NCBI RefSeq assembly: GCF_013131805.1
Contig: NZ_JABJRC010000002.1
Location: 496,001 to 560,000 of the forward strand
Length of the DNA stretch: 64,000 nucleotides
Origin: Kribbella sandramycini
Lineage (GTDB): Bacteria > Actinomycetota > Actinomycetes > Propionibacteriales > Kribbellaceae
Direction of reading: 5' to 3'
The notes under the pieces are model-generated. The model was not told the origin of the DNA, made no database searches, and saw only the letters and a list, made by a program, of their open reading frames with translations. This document shows, piece after piece, positions 25,643 through 34,179 of the stretch; position 1 is the stretch's first letter, and each line of letters begins with the position of its first letter. Made by a program: the position numbers and the translations under genes.

Positions 25643-26497
25643 CTAGGGCAACAAGTTCAGCGTTTCGCGGAGTCGGCGGAGACGGGTCATCAGGGGCGTG
25701 GGTGGGGTAGGGGTGGTGACGACGGAGAGGGTGAGGCGGTGGCGGAAGGGGGCTGGGATCAGGCGTTCGCCGGGGTGGAGTTCGGTGGCGAGGGCGCTGC
25801 GGGGGACCAGGGCGAGGTGGGTGCGGCGGCGGGCCATGGCGACGGTGGTGCCGAGGGTGACGCCGCGGCGGGGGAGGGCGCCCAGGGCGCCGAGGCGGGC
25901 GGCGATCTCGTCGGAGCCGCGGTCGTAGGTGGAAAAGGGGACGGGGCGGTCTTTGAGGGGGTGTTTGCCGGGGGTGGGGAGGGCGGCGCCGGTGGGGACG
26001 AAGAGGACGAGTTCGTCGCGGCCGACGCGGCGGGCGACGGTGCCGCGGGGGAGGGTCATCTGGTCGGCGATGGCGATGAAGGCGGCGTCCAGGGTGCCTT
26101 CGGCGACGCGGTCGGCGAGGTTCCGGCCGTGGTCGACGACTTGTTCGAGGTCGAGTTCGGCGTCCAGGACGGGGAAGAGGATCGGCGCGAGGCTGGCGAA
26201 GGTGCCGATGACGAGGCGGCGGCCGGTGGCGGCGGCGCGGGCGGCGTCGTAGACCTCTTCGAGGTGGCTGAGGATGTGACCGGCGCGGCGGGCGAGCTCG
26301 GCGCCGGCCGGAGTGGGACGGGCCCCGCGGGTGTCGCGGTCGAAGAGTTTGGCGCCGCAGAGGCGTTCGAGGCGGGCCAGGCGCTGGGAGGCGGCCGGCT
26401 GGGAGATGCGTAGTTCGCGGGCCGCGGTACCGACCGCGCCGGTGCGCGCGATGGCTTGGACGAGGCGCAGGTCGTCGACGGCTGGTAATGAAGCCAT
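25643..26497 (-). CDS. LysR-family transcriptional regulator
   Basis: 284 residues from ATG 26497; TAAGCT ends seven bases upstream, which decides against the GTG two codons earlier. The winged helix-turn-helix is at residues 5-65 (TGAVGTAARELRISQPAASQ, then RLERLCGAKLFDR). The rest is the periplasmic-binding-protein-like effector domain (RLVIGTFASLAPILFPVL onward). It is divergent from the MFS transporter gene with 73 bases between starts, so the transporter is the likely target. The effector is unknown. Confidence 0.9.
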   Translation of the reverse strand: MASLPAVDDLRLVQAIARTGAVGTAARELRISQPAASQRLARLERLCGAKLFDRDTRGARPTPAGAELARRAGHILSHLEEVYDAARAAATGRRLVIGTFASLAPILFPVLDAELDLEQVVDHGRNLADRVAEGTLDAAFIAIADQMTLPRGTVARRVGRDELVLFVPTGAALPTPGKHPLKDRPVPFSTYDRGSDEIAARLGALGALPRRGVTLGTTVAMARRRTHLALVPRSALATELHPGERLIPAPFRHRLTLSVVTTPTPPTPLMTRLRRLRETLNLLP

Positions 26498-26570
26498 AGG
26501 CACAGCTTATGGCAGTCGCCAAGCACCGGCTGCCTACCAGACGCCTTGCAGAGCACCAAGAATCGAAGGC

Positions 26571-27773
26571 ATGCGAGATGCGCTGGTGCTGTTGGTCGGG
26601 GGCGCGATTGCCGAGCTGGCGTTCCGGTTCGCGCAGGTGGCGTTGCCGCTGGTGGTGTTGCAGGAGACCGGGTCGGTGGCCGCTACCGGGTTGGCTGGGG
26701 GCGCGGCGGGGCTGCCGGTGCTGTTGTCGCCGTGGTGGGCTCGCAGGGCGCGGCAGTGGGTCGACTCCGGGCCACGGCTAGCGGTGGTTGCGGCGGGCTC
26801 GGCCGGCGTGTTGGCGATCGTCCCGGCTGCGGCTGGGCTCGGCGTGCTGACGCCGTGGCTGTTGGCGCTGAGCGGCCTGCTGCTCGGGTTCGGCGACGCA
26901 CTCTCCTCACCTGGACGGACGGCTCTGCTCGCTGACACGGGTGACAAATGGGGTGAAGGCCGTGCGGTGGTCCTCCTGACCTGGCAGGACGGACTGCGTC
27001 GGGTCGGCATGGTGATCGGCCCGCCGATCGCTGCCGTCGCGGTAGCGGCTGGGATCACCGAAGGGCTGCTGTGGGCCGAGGCGGCAGTGGTGCTCGGTAG
27101 CGGGTTGCTGGCGGTCCTGGTCCGGGCCGAACGCAGTAGCGGCGACACAGCAGCGCCGTCCATTCGGAAGAGCCTTACCGGACGCCGGGAGGTCGCGCTC
27201 GGCTGGATTGTCCGCGGGACGGGCTGCGTGACCTGGTTCGCATTCACGCTCGGCCTGTCGGTGCTGGGCGCGCAGCGCGGTCAGCCGGGTGTCTATCTGG
27301 CCGCCGGGATGAGCGGGTACGGCGTGGGCGCGGTGTTGGGCACTGTGGTCGCCATGAAGGTGGTCCGGCGGGTGGAGCCGGTGCGGCTGGCTGCGGTGTC
27401 CTGGGCGGTGGTCGGACTGTGCTGGGCAGGGATGGGCATCTGGACGCACCCGGCCAGTACCGCTGGGTGGGCGGCTGTCGCTGGGGTCGCCGTTGTGTGG
27501 GGGATCGCGGCGATCTCCCAGACCATCACCCGGTCGTCGTCAGGCCCGGATCGGCGTGCGCTGCTCTCCGGGCAGTCCGTGGTCGTGAACGCGTGCAGCT
27601 CGGCCGGTCTGCTCGCCGGTGGCCCGGTCATCGCGGTTATCGGCGTCCAGGCCACGCTGATCGCCTCCGGTCTGCTGACGGTCTTCGTCGCCGCAACAGT
27701 CGGCTACGTCGCCAGGTCGATGCCGAAGCCTGGGCGGTCGGCCAGTGTCAGTACGCCGTCCGCGAGCGTGTAG
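26571..27773 (+). CDS. MFS transporter
   Basis: 400 residues from ATG 26571; the open frame extends upstream into the LysR gene but those codons are antisense. About ten to twelve membrane spans. The first half has the A-like loop PWWARRARQWVDSGPR, and TLLAD-type residues (GRTALLADTGDKWGEGRAV) lie between helices 4 and 5. It resembles drug/proton antiporters or macrolide-type exporters of the MFS. The last 23 codons overlap the convergent enolase-superfamily gene. The divergent LysR regulator suggests substrate-induced expression. Confidence 0.82.
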   Translation: MRDALVLLVGGAIAELAFRFAQVALPLVVLQETGSVAATGLAGGAAGLPVLLSPWWARRARQWVDSGPRLAVVAAGSAGVLAIVPAAAGLGVLTPWLLALSGLLLGFGDALSSPGRTALLADTGDKWGEGRAVVLLTWQDGLRRVGMVIGPPIAAVAVAAGITEGLLWAEAAVVLGSGLLAVLVRAERSSGDTAAPSIRKSLTGRREVALGWIVRGTGCVTWFAFTLGLSVLGAQRGQPGVYLAAGMSGYGVGAVLGTVVAMKVVRRVEPVRLAAVSWAVVGLCWAGMGIWTHPASTAGWAAVAGVAVVWGIAAISQTITRSSSGPDRRALLSGQSVVVNACSSAGLLAGGPVIAVIGVQATLIASGLLTVFVAATVGYVARSMPKPGRSASVSTPSASV

Positions 27774-28750
27774 CCGTCGTCGACGGTTCCGGTCGTGTGG
27801 CCTGGGACGCCCTCGATGATGTCCACGTTGCCCAGACCGGCGGCCAGGTGGGCGGCGTACAGGGTCTTCAAGGGCAGACCCCAGGCGTGCGGCGAGGCTT
27901 TGATCGGGAGGTCGGGCATGGTCCGGCGCCAGGCGGTGAGGCCGTGGCCGACGACGTCCATAAGCGCGACGTCGATCAGGCCCGCGGCGGCCAGCCGGAG
28001 GATGTGACCGACGTTCGGATCGAACTCGCCGTCGGCGATCCGGGCCGGCCGGGCGGGGTGGTCACGCAGGTACTCGAGGTCTTCCCAGCGCTCCGCGAGC
28101 GGCTCCTCGAGCCAGTAGAGCCGGACGTCGGCGACGGCCTCCAGGTAGGCGATCAGGGTGTTCATCGAGTAGCCGTCGTTCGCGTCGACCAGGATCTCGG
28201 CGTCCGGGTAGAGCTCGCGGGTCTGCCGGGTGACGACGATGTCCCGCTCGAGCCCGGCGTCGTGCGGCATCCAGCGGTAGCCGCGGCCGATCTTGAGTTT
28301 GAAATCGCGGAACCCGAAGGCGTGATCCTGCGCGAGATTCCGCGCGATCACCGGCAGGCCGCTGTCCAGGTCGTCGAAGTAGATCCCGCCGCTGTAGGCG
28401 CAGACGGACGGCGCCCCGGCCGCCCCGATCAGCACGTGCACGGGGACGTCGAGCACCCGCGCGGCCAGATCGTGCAGCGGATAGTCCAGGAACAGCGCCC
28501 CGGCGTCGATCACCCCGATCGACGGCTCGATCAACTCGGCCAGGTTCCGGCCGATCAGCGCGGCCGGATCACCCGGCCCGAGCGCGAGCCCCCACCCGGT
28601 TGCGCCCTGCGACGTGGTGACGACGTACGCCGTCTCCACCGCACCCGTGCCGTGGTCGCCGCGGAACGAGTTCCGGCCGACGGGCCGCAGGTACCGCGCG
28701 CCGACCTCGGCGGTCGTGATCGAGCTGATGACGTGCTGGGAGAGCGTCAT
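27704..28750 (-). CDS. Enolase-superfamily (mandelate racemase-like) enzyme
   Basis: 348 residues. The capping domain covers the first 120 residues. The barrel contains the catalytic KxK (FRDFKLKIGRG), metal ligands Asp in LVDANDGY, Glu in WLEEPL and the acidic residue of IADGEFD, and a His in KASPHAWG. This set fits the mandelate racemase or acid-sugar dehydratase groups, which abstract an alpha-proton from a carboxylate. The exact substrate cannot be stated. TAGGTT ends seven bases before the ATG (leaderless). The 3' end overlaps the MFS gene by 70 bases on the other strand. Confidence 0.85.
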   Translation of the reverse strand: MTLSQHVISSITTAEVGARYLRPVGRNSFRGDHGTGAVETAYVVTTSQGATGWGLALGPGDPAALIGRNLAELIEPSIGVIDAGALFLDYPLHDLAARVLDVPVHVLIGAAGAPSVCAYSGGIYFDDLDSGLPVIARNLAQDHAFGFRDFKLKIGRGYRWMPHDAGLERDIVVTRQTRELYPDAEILVDANDGYSMNTLIAYLEAVADVRLYWLEEPLAERWEDLEYLRDHPARPARIADGEFDPNVGHILRLAAAGLIDVALMDVVGHGLTAWRRTMPDLPIKASPHAWGLPLKTLYAAHLAAGLGNVDIIEGVPGHTTGTVDDGYTLADGVLTLADRPGFGIDLAT

Positions 28751-28794
28751 CCCTGCAACCTATCCAGCCGCAGGCCTGCCGAACCCCAGGAAAG

Positions 28795-28980
28795 CTAGAA
28801 CGTGCGCATGACCTTGATGATGCGGCGGCGGAGCCAGACGCGGCGGGTGCCGTCGGGGTAGCGGCGGAGGCGGGCCAACTCCCAGCCGCCGTACTCGGCG
28901 TGTTCGGTGAGTAGGCGGCGGACCGCGCCGCGGGTTTCCGTTCGGGAGACTTCGAACTGCTGCAGCTCGTATTCGGCCAT
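28795..28980 (-). CDS. DUF5703-family small protein
   Basis: 61 residues from ATG 28980, with GGAGG five bases upstream. The sequence (MAEYELQQFEVSRTETRGAV, then RRLLTEHAEYGGWELARLRR and a basic C-terminal strand VWLRRRIIKVMRTF) fits DUF5703, a short conserved protein restricted to actinomycetes. It is basic and probably cytoplasmic. No role is known. It lies 32 bases downstream of the aldo/keto reductase gene and may share its transcript. Confidence 0.8.
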   Translation of the reverse strand: MAEYELQQFEVSRTETRGAVRRLLTEHAEYGGWELARLRRYPDGTRRVWLRRRIIKVMRTF

Positions 28981-29012
28981 CCGCACCTCCAGCTACCTCG
29001 ACAGCGTCGTCC

Positions 29013-29954
29013 TCACGAGACATCCTCCAGCGCGGCCGCGATGGCCGGCGGCAGAGTCAGCTCCTCAACACCCAGCACCGATTTCAGCTGCAGCGCCGTC
29101 CGGGCGCCGACGATCGCCGCCGACACGCCGGGCCGGTCCCGCACCCAGGTGAGCGCGACCTCGAGCGGGCTCCAGCCGAGCCCGTCCGCGGCGCGTGCCA
29201 CCGCTTCCACGATGCCCGAACCGCGGCCGTCGAGGTAGGGGTCGACGAATCTGGACAAATGCTGAGACGCGGCGCGGGAGTCCGCCGGGATGCCCGTGCG
29301 GTACTTCCCGGTCAGCACGCCGCGCCCGAGCGGCGACCAGGCCAGGACGCCGATCCCCAGCCCGCCGGCCGCGCGGATCGCATCGGCCTCGGCGTCCCGG
29401 GCGAGGAGCGAGTACTCCACCTGGTTCGACACCGGGACGGCGCGGCCGGGCCAGGCCTGCTGCCAGGTGACGGCGCGGGCCGACTTCCACCCGGCGTAGT
29501 TCGAGACGCCGACGTAGCGCACCTTGCCCGAGTTCACCGCGTGGTCGAGCGCGGAGAGCGTCTCCTCCAGCGGGACGTCGTCGGACCAGGTGTGCAGCTG
29601 CCAGAGATCGATGTGATCGACGCCGAGCCGGCGCAGCGAGGCATCCAGATCGCGGAGCAGCGCGCCGCGGGAGGTGTCGGTGATCCGCTCACCCCGCCGG
29701 ACGCTGAACCCGGCCTTGGTCGCGATCACGACGTCGTCACGCTCGACGACGTCGCCGAGCAGCGTGCCGATCAGGCGCTCGCTGTCGCCGTCGCCGTACG
29801 CCGCGGCGGTGTCGATCAGCGTGCCGCCGGCGGCGACGAACGCGGCGAGCTGCTCGCGCGCCTCGTGCTCGTCGGTGTCCCGGCCCCAGGACATGGTGCC
29901 CAGGCCGAGCCGACTCACCGCCAGACCACTGTGACCGAGATAGCGCTGCTGCAT
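29013..29954 (-). CDS. Aldo/keto reductase
   Basis: 313 residues. The catalytic tetrad is visible: Asp in LIDTAAAYGDG, Tyr in AAYG, Lys in IATKAGF and His in LWQLHTW. NADPH-binding residues are in the C-terminal AIVGARTALQLKSVLG. The first strand RYLGHSGLAVSRLGLGTMSWG is typical of the AKR11/AKR12-like bacterial group. It reduces aldehydes or ketones; substrate unknown. TAGGCT ends seven bases before the ATG. The start region is divergent from the F420-type oxidoreductase, with 51 bases between the two start codons. Confidence 0.92.
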   Translation of the reverse strand: MQQRYLGHSGLAVSRLGLGTMSWGRDTDEHEAREQLAAFVAAGGTLIDTAAAYGDGDSERLIGTLLGDVVERDDVVIATKAGFSVRRGERITDTSRGALLRDLDASLRRLGVDHIDLWQLHTWSDDVPLEETLSALDHAVNSGKVRYVGVSNYAGWKSARAVTWQQAWPGRAVPVSNQVEYSLLARDAEADAIRAAGGLGIGVLAWSPLGRGVLTGKYRTGIPADSRAASQHLSRFVDPYLDGRGSGIVEAVARAADGLGWSPLEVALTWVRDRPGVSAAIVGARTALQLKSVLGVEELTLPPAIAAALEDVS

Positions 29955-30005
29955 AACCCGAGCCTATTGCGACCCACCGACAACCTCTCGCTAGGCTCGC
30001 CAGTC

Positions 30006-31055
30006 ATGCGACTCGGACTGAACATCGGCTTCGTCTTCGGCGACGAGCACCTGGACCACCTGAAGCTGGTGAAGGAGGCCGAGGCGCTCGGCTTCGGCGT
30101 CACCTGGGCGGCCGAGGCCTACGGCTCGGACGCCGCCACCCTGCTGACCTGGATCGCCGCGCAGACGACGACGATCGACGTCGGCGCGGCCGTGTTCCAG
30201 ATCCCGGCCCGGACACCCGCGATGACCGCGATGACGGCCGCCACGCTGGACCGGCTGTCCGGCGGCCGGTTCCGGCTCGGGCTCGGCGTGTCGGGGCCGC
30301 AGGTGTCCGAGGGGTGGCACGGCGTCCGCTTCGACAAGCCGTTGGCCCGCACCCGCGAGTACGTTGCCATCGTCAACGCCGCGCTGCGGCGCGAGACGGT
30401 GGAGTTCCACGGCGAGCACTTCACGCTGCCGCTGCCGGACGGGCCCGGCAAGGCGCTGAAGCTGTCCAGCCGCCCGCTCCGCGACCACGTGCCGGTCTAC
30501 CTGGCCGCGGTCGGCCCGAAGAACCTCGAGCTGGCCGGCGAGATCGCCGACGGCTGGCTCGGCATCCTGAACGACCCCGCCTATCTTGGAGAGCAGTTGA
30601 AACACATCGAGACGGGACGCCAGTCCCGTCAGCTGGGGCTCGACGGTTTCGACGTCGTCGCTTCGGTTCCGCTGATGACCGGAGACGACCTGAACGCCGC
30701 CGCGGACCCGATCCGCGGGTACGCCGCGCTCTACATCGGCGGCATGGGCAGCCGGGAGAAGAACTTCTACAACGCGCTCGCCGTCCGGATGGGCTACGCC
30801 GACGAGGCCAAGCAGATCCAGGATCTCTACCTGGCCAAGCAGCACCGGGACGCGATGGCCGCCGTCCCGCAGGGTTTCATCGACGGCATCTCGCTGCTCG
30901 GCGGCAAGGAGCGGCTGGCCGAGAAGCTGACCGCGTACGCCGAGGCGGGCGTGACGACCGCCGCCGTGACGCCGTTCGCCCCGACCGTCGACCAGCGGAT
31001 CGCCGACCTGCGCGTCCTGGCCGAGGCGCTCGAGCTGTCCGGGGTCGGTGCCTGA
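30006..31055 (+). CDS. LLM-class F420-dependent oxidoreductase
   Basis: 349 residues from ATG 30006, with TAGGCT ending nine bases upstream. A luciferase-like TIM barrel is seen: MRLGLNIGFVFGDEHLDHLK, TTIDVGAAVFQIPARTPAMT, LSGGRFRLGLGVSGPQVSEG and VYLAAVGPKNLELAGEIADG. These are hallmarks of the group that uses F420 in actinomycetes; FMN cannot be excluded. The gene is followed immediately by uppP (TGA then GTG), so the two are one operon. Substrate unknown. Confidence 0.88.
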   Translation: MRLGLNIGFVFGDEHLDHLKLVKEAEALGFGVTWAAEAYGSDAATLLTWIAAQTTTIDVGAAVFQIPARTPAMTAMTAATLDRLSGGRFRLGLGVSGPQVSEGWHGVRFDKPLARTREYVAIVNAALRRETVEFHGEHFTLPLPDGPGKALKLSSRPLRDHVPVYLAAVGPKNLELAGEIADGWLGILNDPAYLGEQLKHIETGRQSRQLGLDGFDVVASVPLMTGDDLNAAADPIRGYAALYIGGMGSREKNFYNALAVRMGYADEAKQIQDLYLAKQHRDAMAAVPQGFIDGISLLGGKERLAEKLTAYAEAGVTTAAVTPFAPTVDQRIADLRVLAEALELSGVGA

Positions 31056-31883
31056 GTGACCATCTGGGACGCCATCATCCTCGGCATCGTCGAGGGTCTC
31101 ACCGAATTCCTGCCGATCTCCAGCACCGGGCACCTGACGATCACCTCGAAGGCGCTCGGCCTGAAGATCGACGATCCGAGCGTGACCGCGTTCACCGCAG
31201 TGATCCAGTTCGGCGCGATCGCCGCCGTCGTGTTCTACATGTGGGGCGACATCCGCCGGTACGCCGTCGCCTGGTTCAAGGGGCTGACGAAACCCGAGCA
31301 CCGCGGCACGTTCGACCACCGGATGGGCTGGTACGTCGTGATCGGCTCGCTGCCGATCTGCATCGTCGGCTTCCTGGCCCGCGACATCATCTCCGGCCCG
31401 CTGCGCAGTATGTGGTGGGTGGCCGGCTCGCTGATCGTCTGGTCGTTCTTCATGGTCGCGGCCGAGCGGCTCGGCTCGAAGAAGCGGCCGCTGGAGAAGG
31501 TCACGCTGACCGACGCGATCGTGATGGGCCTGATCCAGTGCCTGGCGCTGATCCCTGGCGTGTCGCGCTCCGGCGCGACGATGACCGCCGGTATGTTCCG
31601 CGGCCTGGAGCGGGTCGCCGTCACCCGGATCGCGTTCCTGCTCGGCATCCCGGCGCTGGTCGGCGCGGCCGTCTTCCAGCTGCCCGACGCGCTCGGCGGG
31701 GACGTCGGCGTCGTCCCGCTGATCGTCGGCACCGTGGTCAGCTTCGTCGTCGGCTACGCCTCGGTCGCCTGGCTGATCCGGTTCGTCGCCAAGCACACCA
31801 CCGAGGTGTTCGCGTTCTACCGGCTGCTGCTCGGCATCGTCATCCTGATCCTGCTCGCCACCAGCACGATCACCGCGACCTAG
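31056..31883 (+). CDS. uppP: Undecaprenyl-diphosphatase UppP
   Basis: 275 residues, starting at a GTG directly after the stop codon of the previous gene. The two BacA/UppP motifs are complete: EGLTEFLPISSTGH near the N-terminus and PGVSRSGAT near residue 170. Eight hydrophobic segments are predicted. The enzyme dephosphorylates undecaprenyl diphosphate outside the membrane to recycle the carrier lipid of peptidoglycan and teichoic-acid synthesis; extra copies give bacitracin tolerance. It converges on corA with only eight bases between stop codons. Confidence 0.95.
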   Translation: MTIWDAIILGIVEGLTEFLPISSTGHLTITSKALGLKIDDPSVTAFTAVIQFGAIAAVVFYMWGDIRRYAVAWFKGLTKPEHRGTFDHRMGWYVVIGSLPICIVGFLARDIISGPLRSMWWVAGSLIVWSFFMVAAERLGSKKRPLEKVTLTDAIVMGLIQCLALIPGVSRSGATMTAGMFRGLERVAVTRIAFLLGIPALVGAAVFQLPDALGGDVGVVPLIVGTVVSFVVGYASVAWLIRFVAKHTTEVFAFYRLLLGIVILILLATSTITAT

Positions 31884-31891
31884 AGCTAGAG

Positions 31892-32863
31892 CTAGAGCCA
31901 GCCGACCTTGCGGAACAGGCCGTACATGGTTCCGCAGACGCTGCCCATCAGCAGCAGGACGGCGTAGTACCCGAAGTGCCAGCGCAGTTCGGGCATGTTG
32001 TCGAAGTTCATGCCGTAGATGCCGGCCAGCATGGTCGGCACCGCGGCGATCATCACCCAGGCCGAGATCTTCCGCATGTCGTCGTTCTGCTGGACCGAGA
32101 CCCGGGCCAGATGCGCGTTCAGCGCCGAGCTGAGCAGCGTGTCCAGCCCGTCGGTCTGCTCCGAGACCCGGACGACGTGATCGGCGACATCGCGGAAGAA
32201 CGGCGCGGCCTGCGGGTTGATCCCGGGGACGCCGTGCGCGAACGCCTCCATCGGCTCGCGGAGCGGGAAGATCGCCCGGCGCATCTCCAGCACCTCGCGT
32301 TTGAGCTTGTAGATCCGCTCGGCGTCGCTGGTCCGCTCCGGGGAGAAGACCGAGGTCTCGACCTCGTCGACGTCCACCTCGACCTGCTGGGCGACCTCCT
32401 CGTAGCCGTCGACGACCGAGTCGCAGATCGCCCACAGGACGGCGGCCGGGCCGTGGCCGAGCATCGAGGCCCGCTCCTCGAGCGTGTGCCGGGTGGTGGC
32501 CAGCTCGGCGCCGTCGCCGTGCCGGACGGTGACGACGTACCGGGGGCCGACGAAGACGCTGACCTGCCCGGTCTCCACCTGATCGCCCTCGTCGACGTAC
32601 CAGAGCGTGCGCAGGACGACGACGAGCGCGTCGCCGTACCGCTCGACCTTGGGCCGCTCGTGCGCGCGGACGGCGTCCTCGACGGCGAGCTCGTGCAGCC
32701 CGAACAGCTGCTGGACACGGCGCATCTCGGCGTCCGTGGGCTCGTGCAGGCCGACCCAGCCGAAGGTGTGGTCGTGCTCGTCGAGGGTCTGGGCGACGGT
32801 CTCGGGTTCCTTGGGCAGATCGAGCCGCTCGCCCTCGGCGTACACCCCGCAGTCGACGATCAC
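31892..32863 (-). CDS. corA: CorA-family magnesium/cobalt channel
   Basis: 323 residues from GTG 32863, preceded at six bases by CATGAT. The N-terminal cytoplasmic funnel domain has the expected alpha/beta then long-helix pattern (TFGWVGLHEPTDAEMRRVQQ, YKLKREVLEMRRAIFPLREP). The C-terminus has two membrane helices with the pore signature GMNF at the end of the first, and the basic LFRKVGWL tail that closes CorA proteins. It is divergent from the histidine phosphatase gene with 49 bases between starts. The ion cannot be stated beyond the family norm. Confidence 0.93.
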   Translation of the reverse strand: MIVDCGVYAEGERLDLPKEPETVAQTLDEHDHTFGWVGLHEPTDAEMRRVQQLFGLHELAVEDAVRAHERPKVERYGDALVVVLRTLWYVDEGDQVETGQVSVFVGPRYVVTVRHGDGAELATTRHTLEERASMLGHGPAAVLWAICDSVVDGYEEVAQQVEVDVDEVETSVFSPERTSDAERIYKLKREVLEMRRAIFPLREPMEAFAHGVPGINPQAAPFFRDVADHVVRVSEQTDGLDTLLSSALNAHLARVSVQQNDDMRKISAWVMIAAVPTMLAGIYGMNFDNMPELRWHFGYYAVLLLMGSVCGTMYGLFRKVGWL

Positions 32864-32912
32864 CCGCCCATCATGGCACCGCGACTTGGCCGGACCGGAT
32901 AACGTGCACCTC

Positions 32913-33590
32913 ATGCCCACGGTGATTCTGGTCCGGCACGGCCGTAGCAGCTCGAACACGTCCGGCACGCTGGCCGGTCGCACTCCGGGGGTGAAGCTGG
33001 ACGAGACCGGCGTCCAGCAGGCCGACGCGGTCGCGCAGCGGCTCGCCGGGCTCCCGCTGGCCGCGATCGTCACCTCGCCGCTGGAGCGTTGCCGGCAGAC
33101 CGCGGCCGCGATCGCCAAACAGCACCCCGGCCTGCGCCCGGCGACCGACCGCAGGCTGACCGAGTGCGGGTACGGCGACTGGACCGGCCAGAAGATCGCG
33201 ACCCTGGCGAAGGACCCGCTGTGGGCCGTCGTCCAGGCGCATCCGTCGTCCGTCACGTTCCCGAACGGCGAGTCGATGCGGGCGATGCAGCAGCGCGGGG
33301 TGGACGCGATCCGCGCCCACAACGCCGCCCTGCCGGACGACGCGATCTGGGTGGCCGTCTCGCACGGCGACGTGATCAAGGCGATCGTCGCCGACGCGCT
33401 CGGCCAGCATCTGGACACCTTCCAGCGGATCGTCGTCGACACGGCGTCCACCACGATCATCACGTACACGCAGACGCGGCCCTTCCTGGTCCGCCTGAAC
33501 GACACCGGCAGCGAGCTGGCGTCGCTGATCCCGAAACCCGCTGCCAAGGGCAAAAAGCAGTCCTCGGACGCGGTTGTGGGTGGACGGTAA
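32913..33590 (+). CDS. Histidine phosphatase-family protein (MSMEG_4193-like)
   Basis: 225 residues from ATG 32913; TAACGT ends eight bases upstream. The phosphohistidine motif VRHGRSSSNTSG is at residues 7-18, with catalytic Arg in SPLERCRQTA, Glu in TECGYGDWTG and the second His in VAVSHGDVIKA. This is the 2-histidine acid-phosphatase/phosphoglycerate-mutase fold. In actinomycete genomes this gene commonly stands beside DUF3090, SCO1664-type and mshC genes, as here. Its natural substrate is not established. The C-terminal 25 residues are a lysine-rich tail. Confidence 0.9.
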   Translation: MPTVILVRHGRSSSNTSGTLAGRTPGVKLDETGVQQADAVAQRLAGLPLAAIVTSPLERCRQTAAAIAKQHPGLRPATDRRLTECGYGDWTGQKIATLAKDPLWAVVQAHPSSVTFPNGESMRAMQQRGVDAIRAHNAALPDDAIWVAVSHGDVIKAIVADALGQHLDTFQRIVVDTASTTIITYTQTRPFLVRLNDTGSELASLIPKPAAKGKKQSSDAVVGGR

Positions 33591-33603
33591 TAGGGTCATA
33601 GGT

Positions 33604-34179
33604 ATGGCACGCGTCGTTCACTCGTACGACGGACCCGAGCGGTTCGTCGCCGGCACCGTGGGGGAACCCGGTGCGAGGACCTTCTTCCTGCAGGCCCGGG
33701 CCGGTACCCGGCTGACCTCGGTGGCCTGTGAAAAGGAACAGGTGATGGCGCTCGCGGAACGGCTCGACGTGATGCTGGACGAGGTCGCGCGGCGGTTCGA
33801 GCGCGAGCCGGCGACGCCGACCGGGCCGGACGACACCGACCCGCTGGAGCAGCCGATCGAGGAGGAGTTCCGGGCCGGCACGATGACGCTGGCCTGGGAG
33901 GCCGACGCCGAGCGGGTGGTGATCGAGGTGTTCTCGGTCGTCACCGCCGAGCAGGCCGAGCTCGACGAGGAGGACCCGGTCGCCGCGGCGATGGAGTCCG
34001 AGGACGGCGAGGTGTTCATCGTCCGGCTCAGCGAGCAGCAGGCCCGGGCGTTCGCGCGGCGCGCGGTCGCGCTGGTCGCCTCCGGCCGGCCGAGCTGCCC
34101 GTTCTGCGGCCGCCCGATCGATGCCGAGGGCCACATCTGTCCGCGGGCCAACGGCTACCGCAGGCACCTGCCGGAATGA
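33604..34179 (+). CDS. DUF3090-family protein
   Basis: 191 residues from ATG 33604, with TAGGGT ending eight bases upstream. The family is actinomycete-specific: it starts MARVVHSYDGPERFVAGTVG and ends with a zinc-knuckle-like CPFCGRPIDAEGHICPR. The four-cysteine/histidine end suggests metal binding. The middle is acidic. Function is unknown. It lies between the histidine phosphatase and the SCO1664-family kinase-like gene and overlaps the latter by four bases (ATGA), so the three are probably functionally linked. Confidence 0.9.
   Translation: MARVVHSYDGPERFVAGTVGEPGARTFFLQARAGTRLTSVACEKEQVMALAERLDVMLDEVARRFEREPATPTGPDDTDPLEQPIEEEFRAGTMTLAWEADAERVVIEVFSVVTAEQAELDEEDPVAAAMESEDGEVFIVRLSEQQARAFARRAVALVASGRPSCPFCGRPIDAEGHICPRANGYRRHLPE

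Noticed and set aside
29991..32902. Very long open frames on both strands across the oxidoreductase, uppP and corA genes
   Set aside because: High-GC shadows; the real genes have full family motifs, leaderless boxes and conserved ends.
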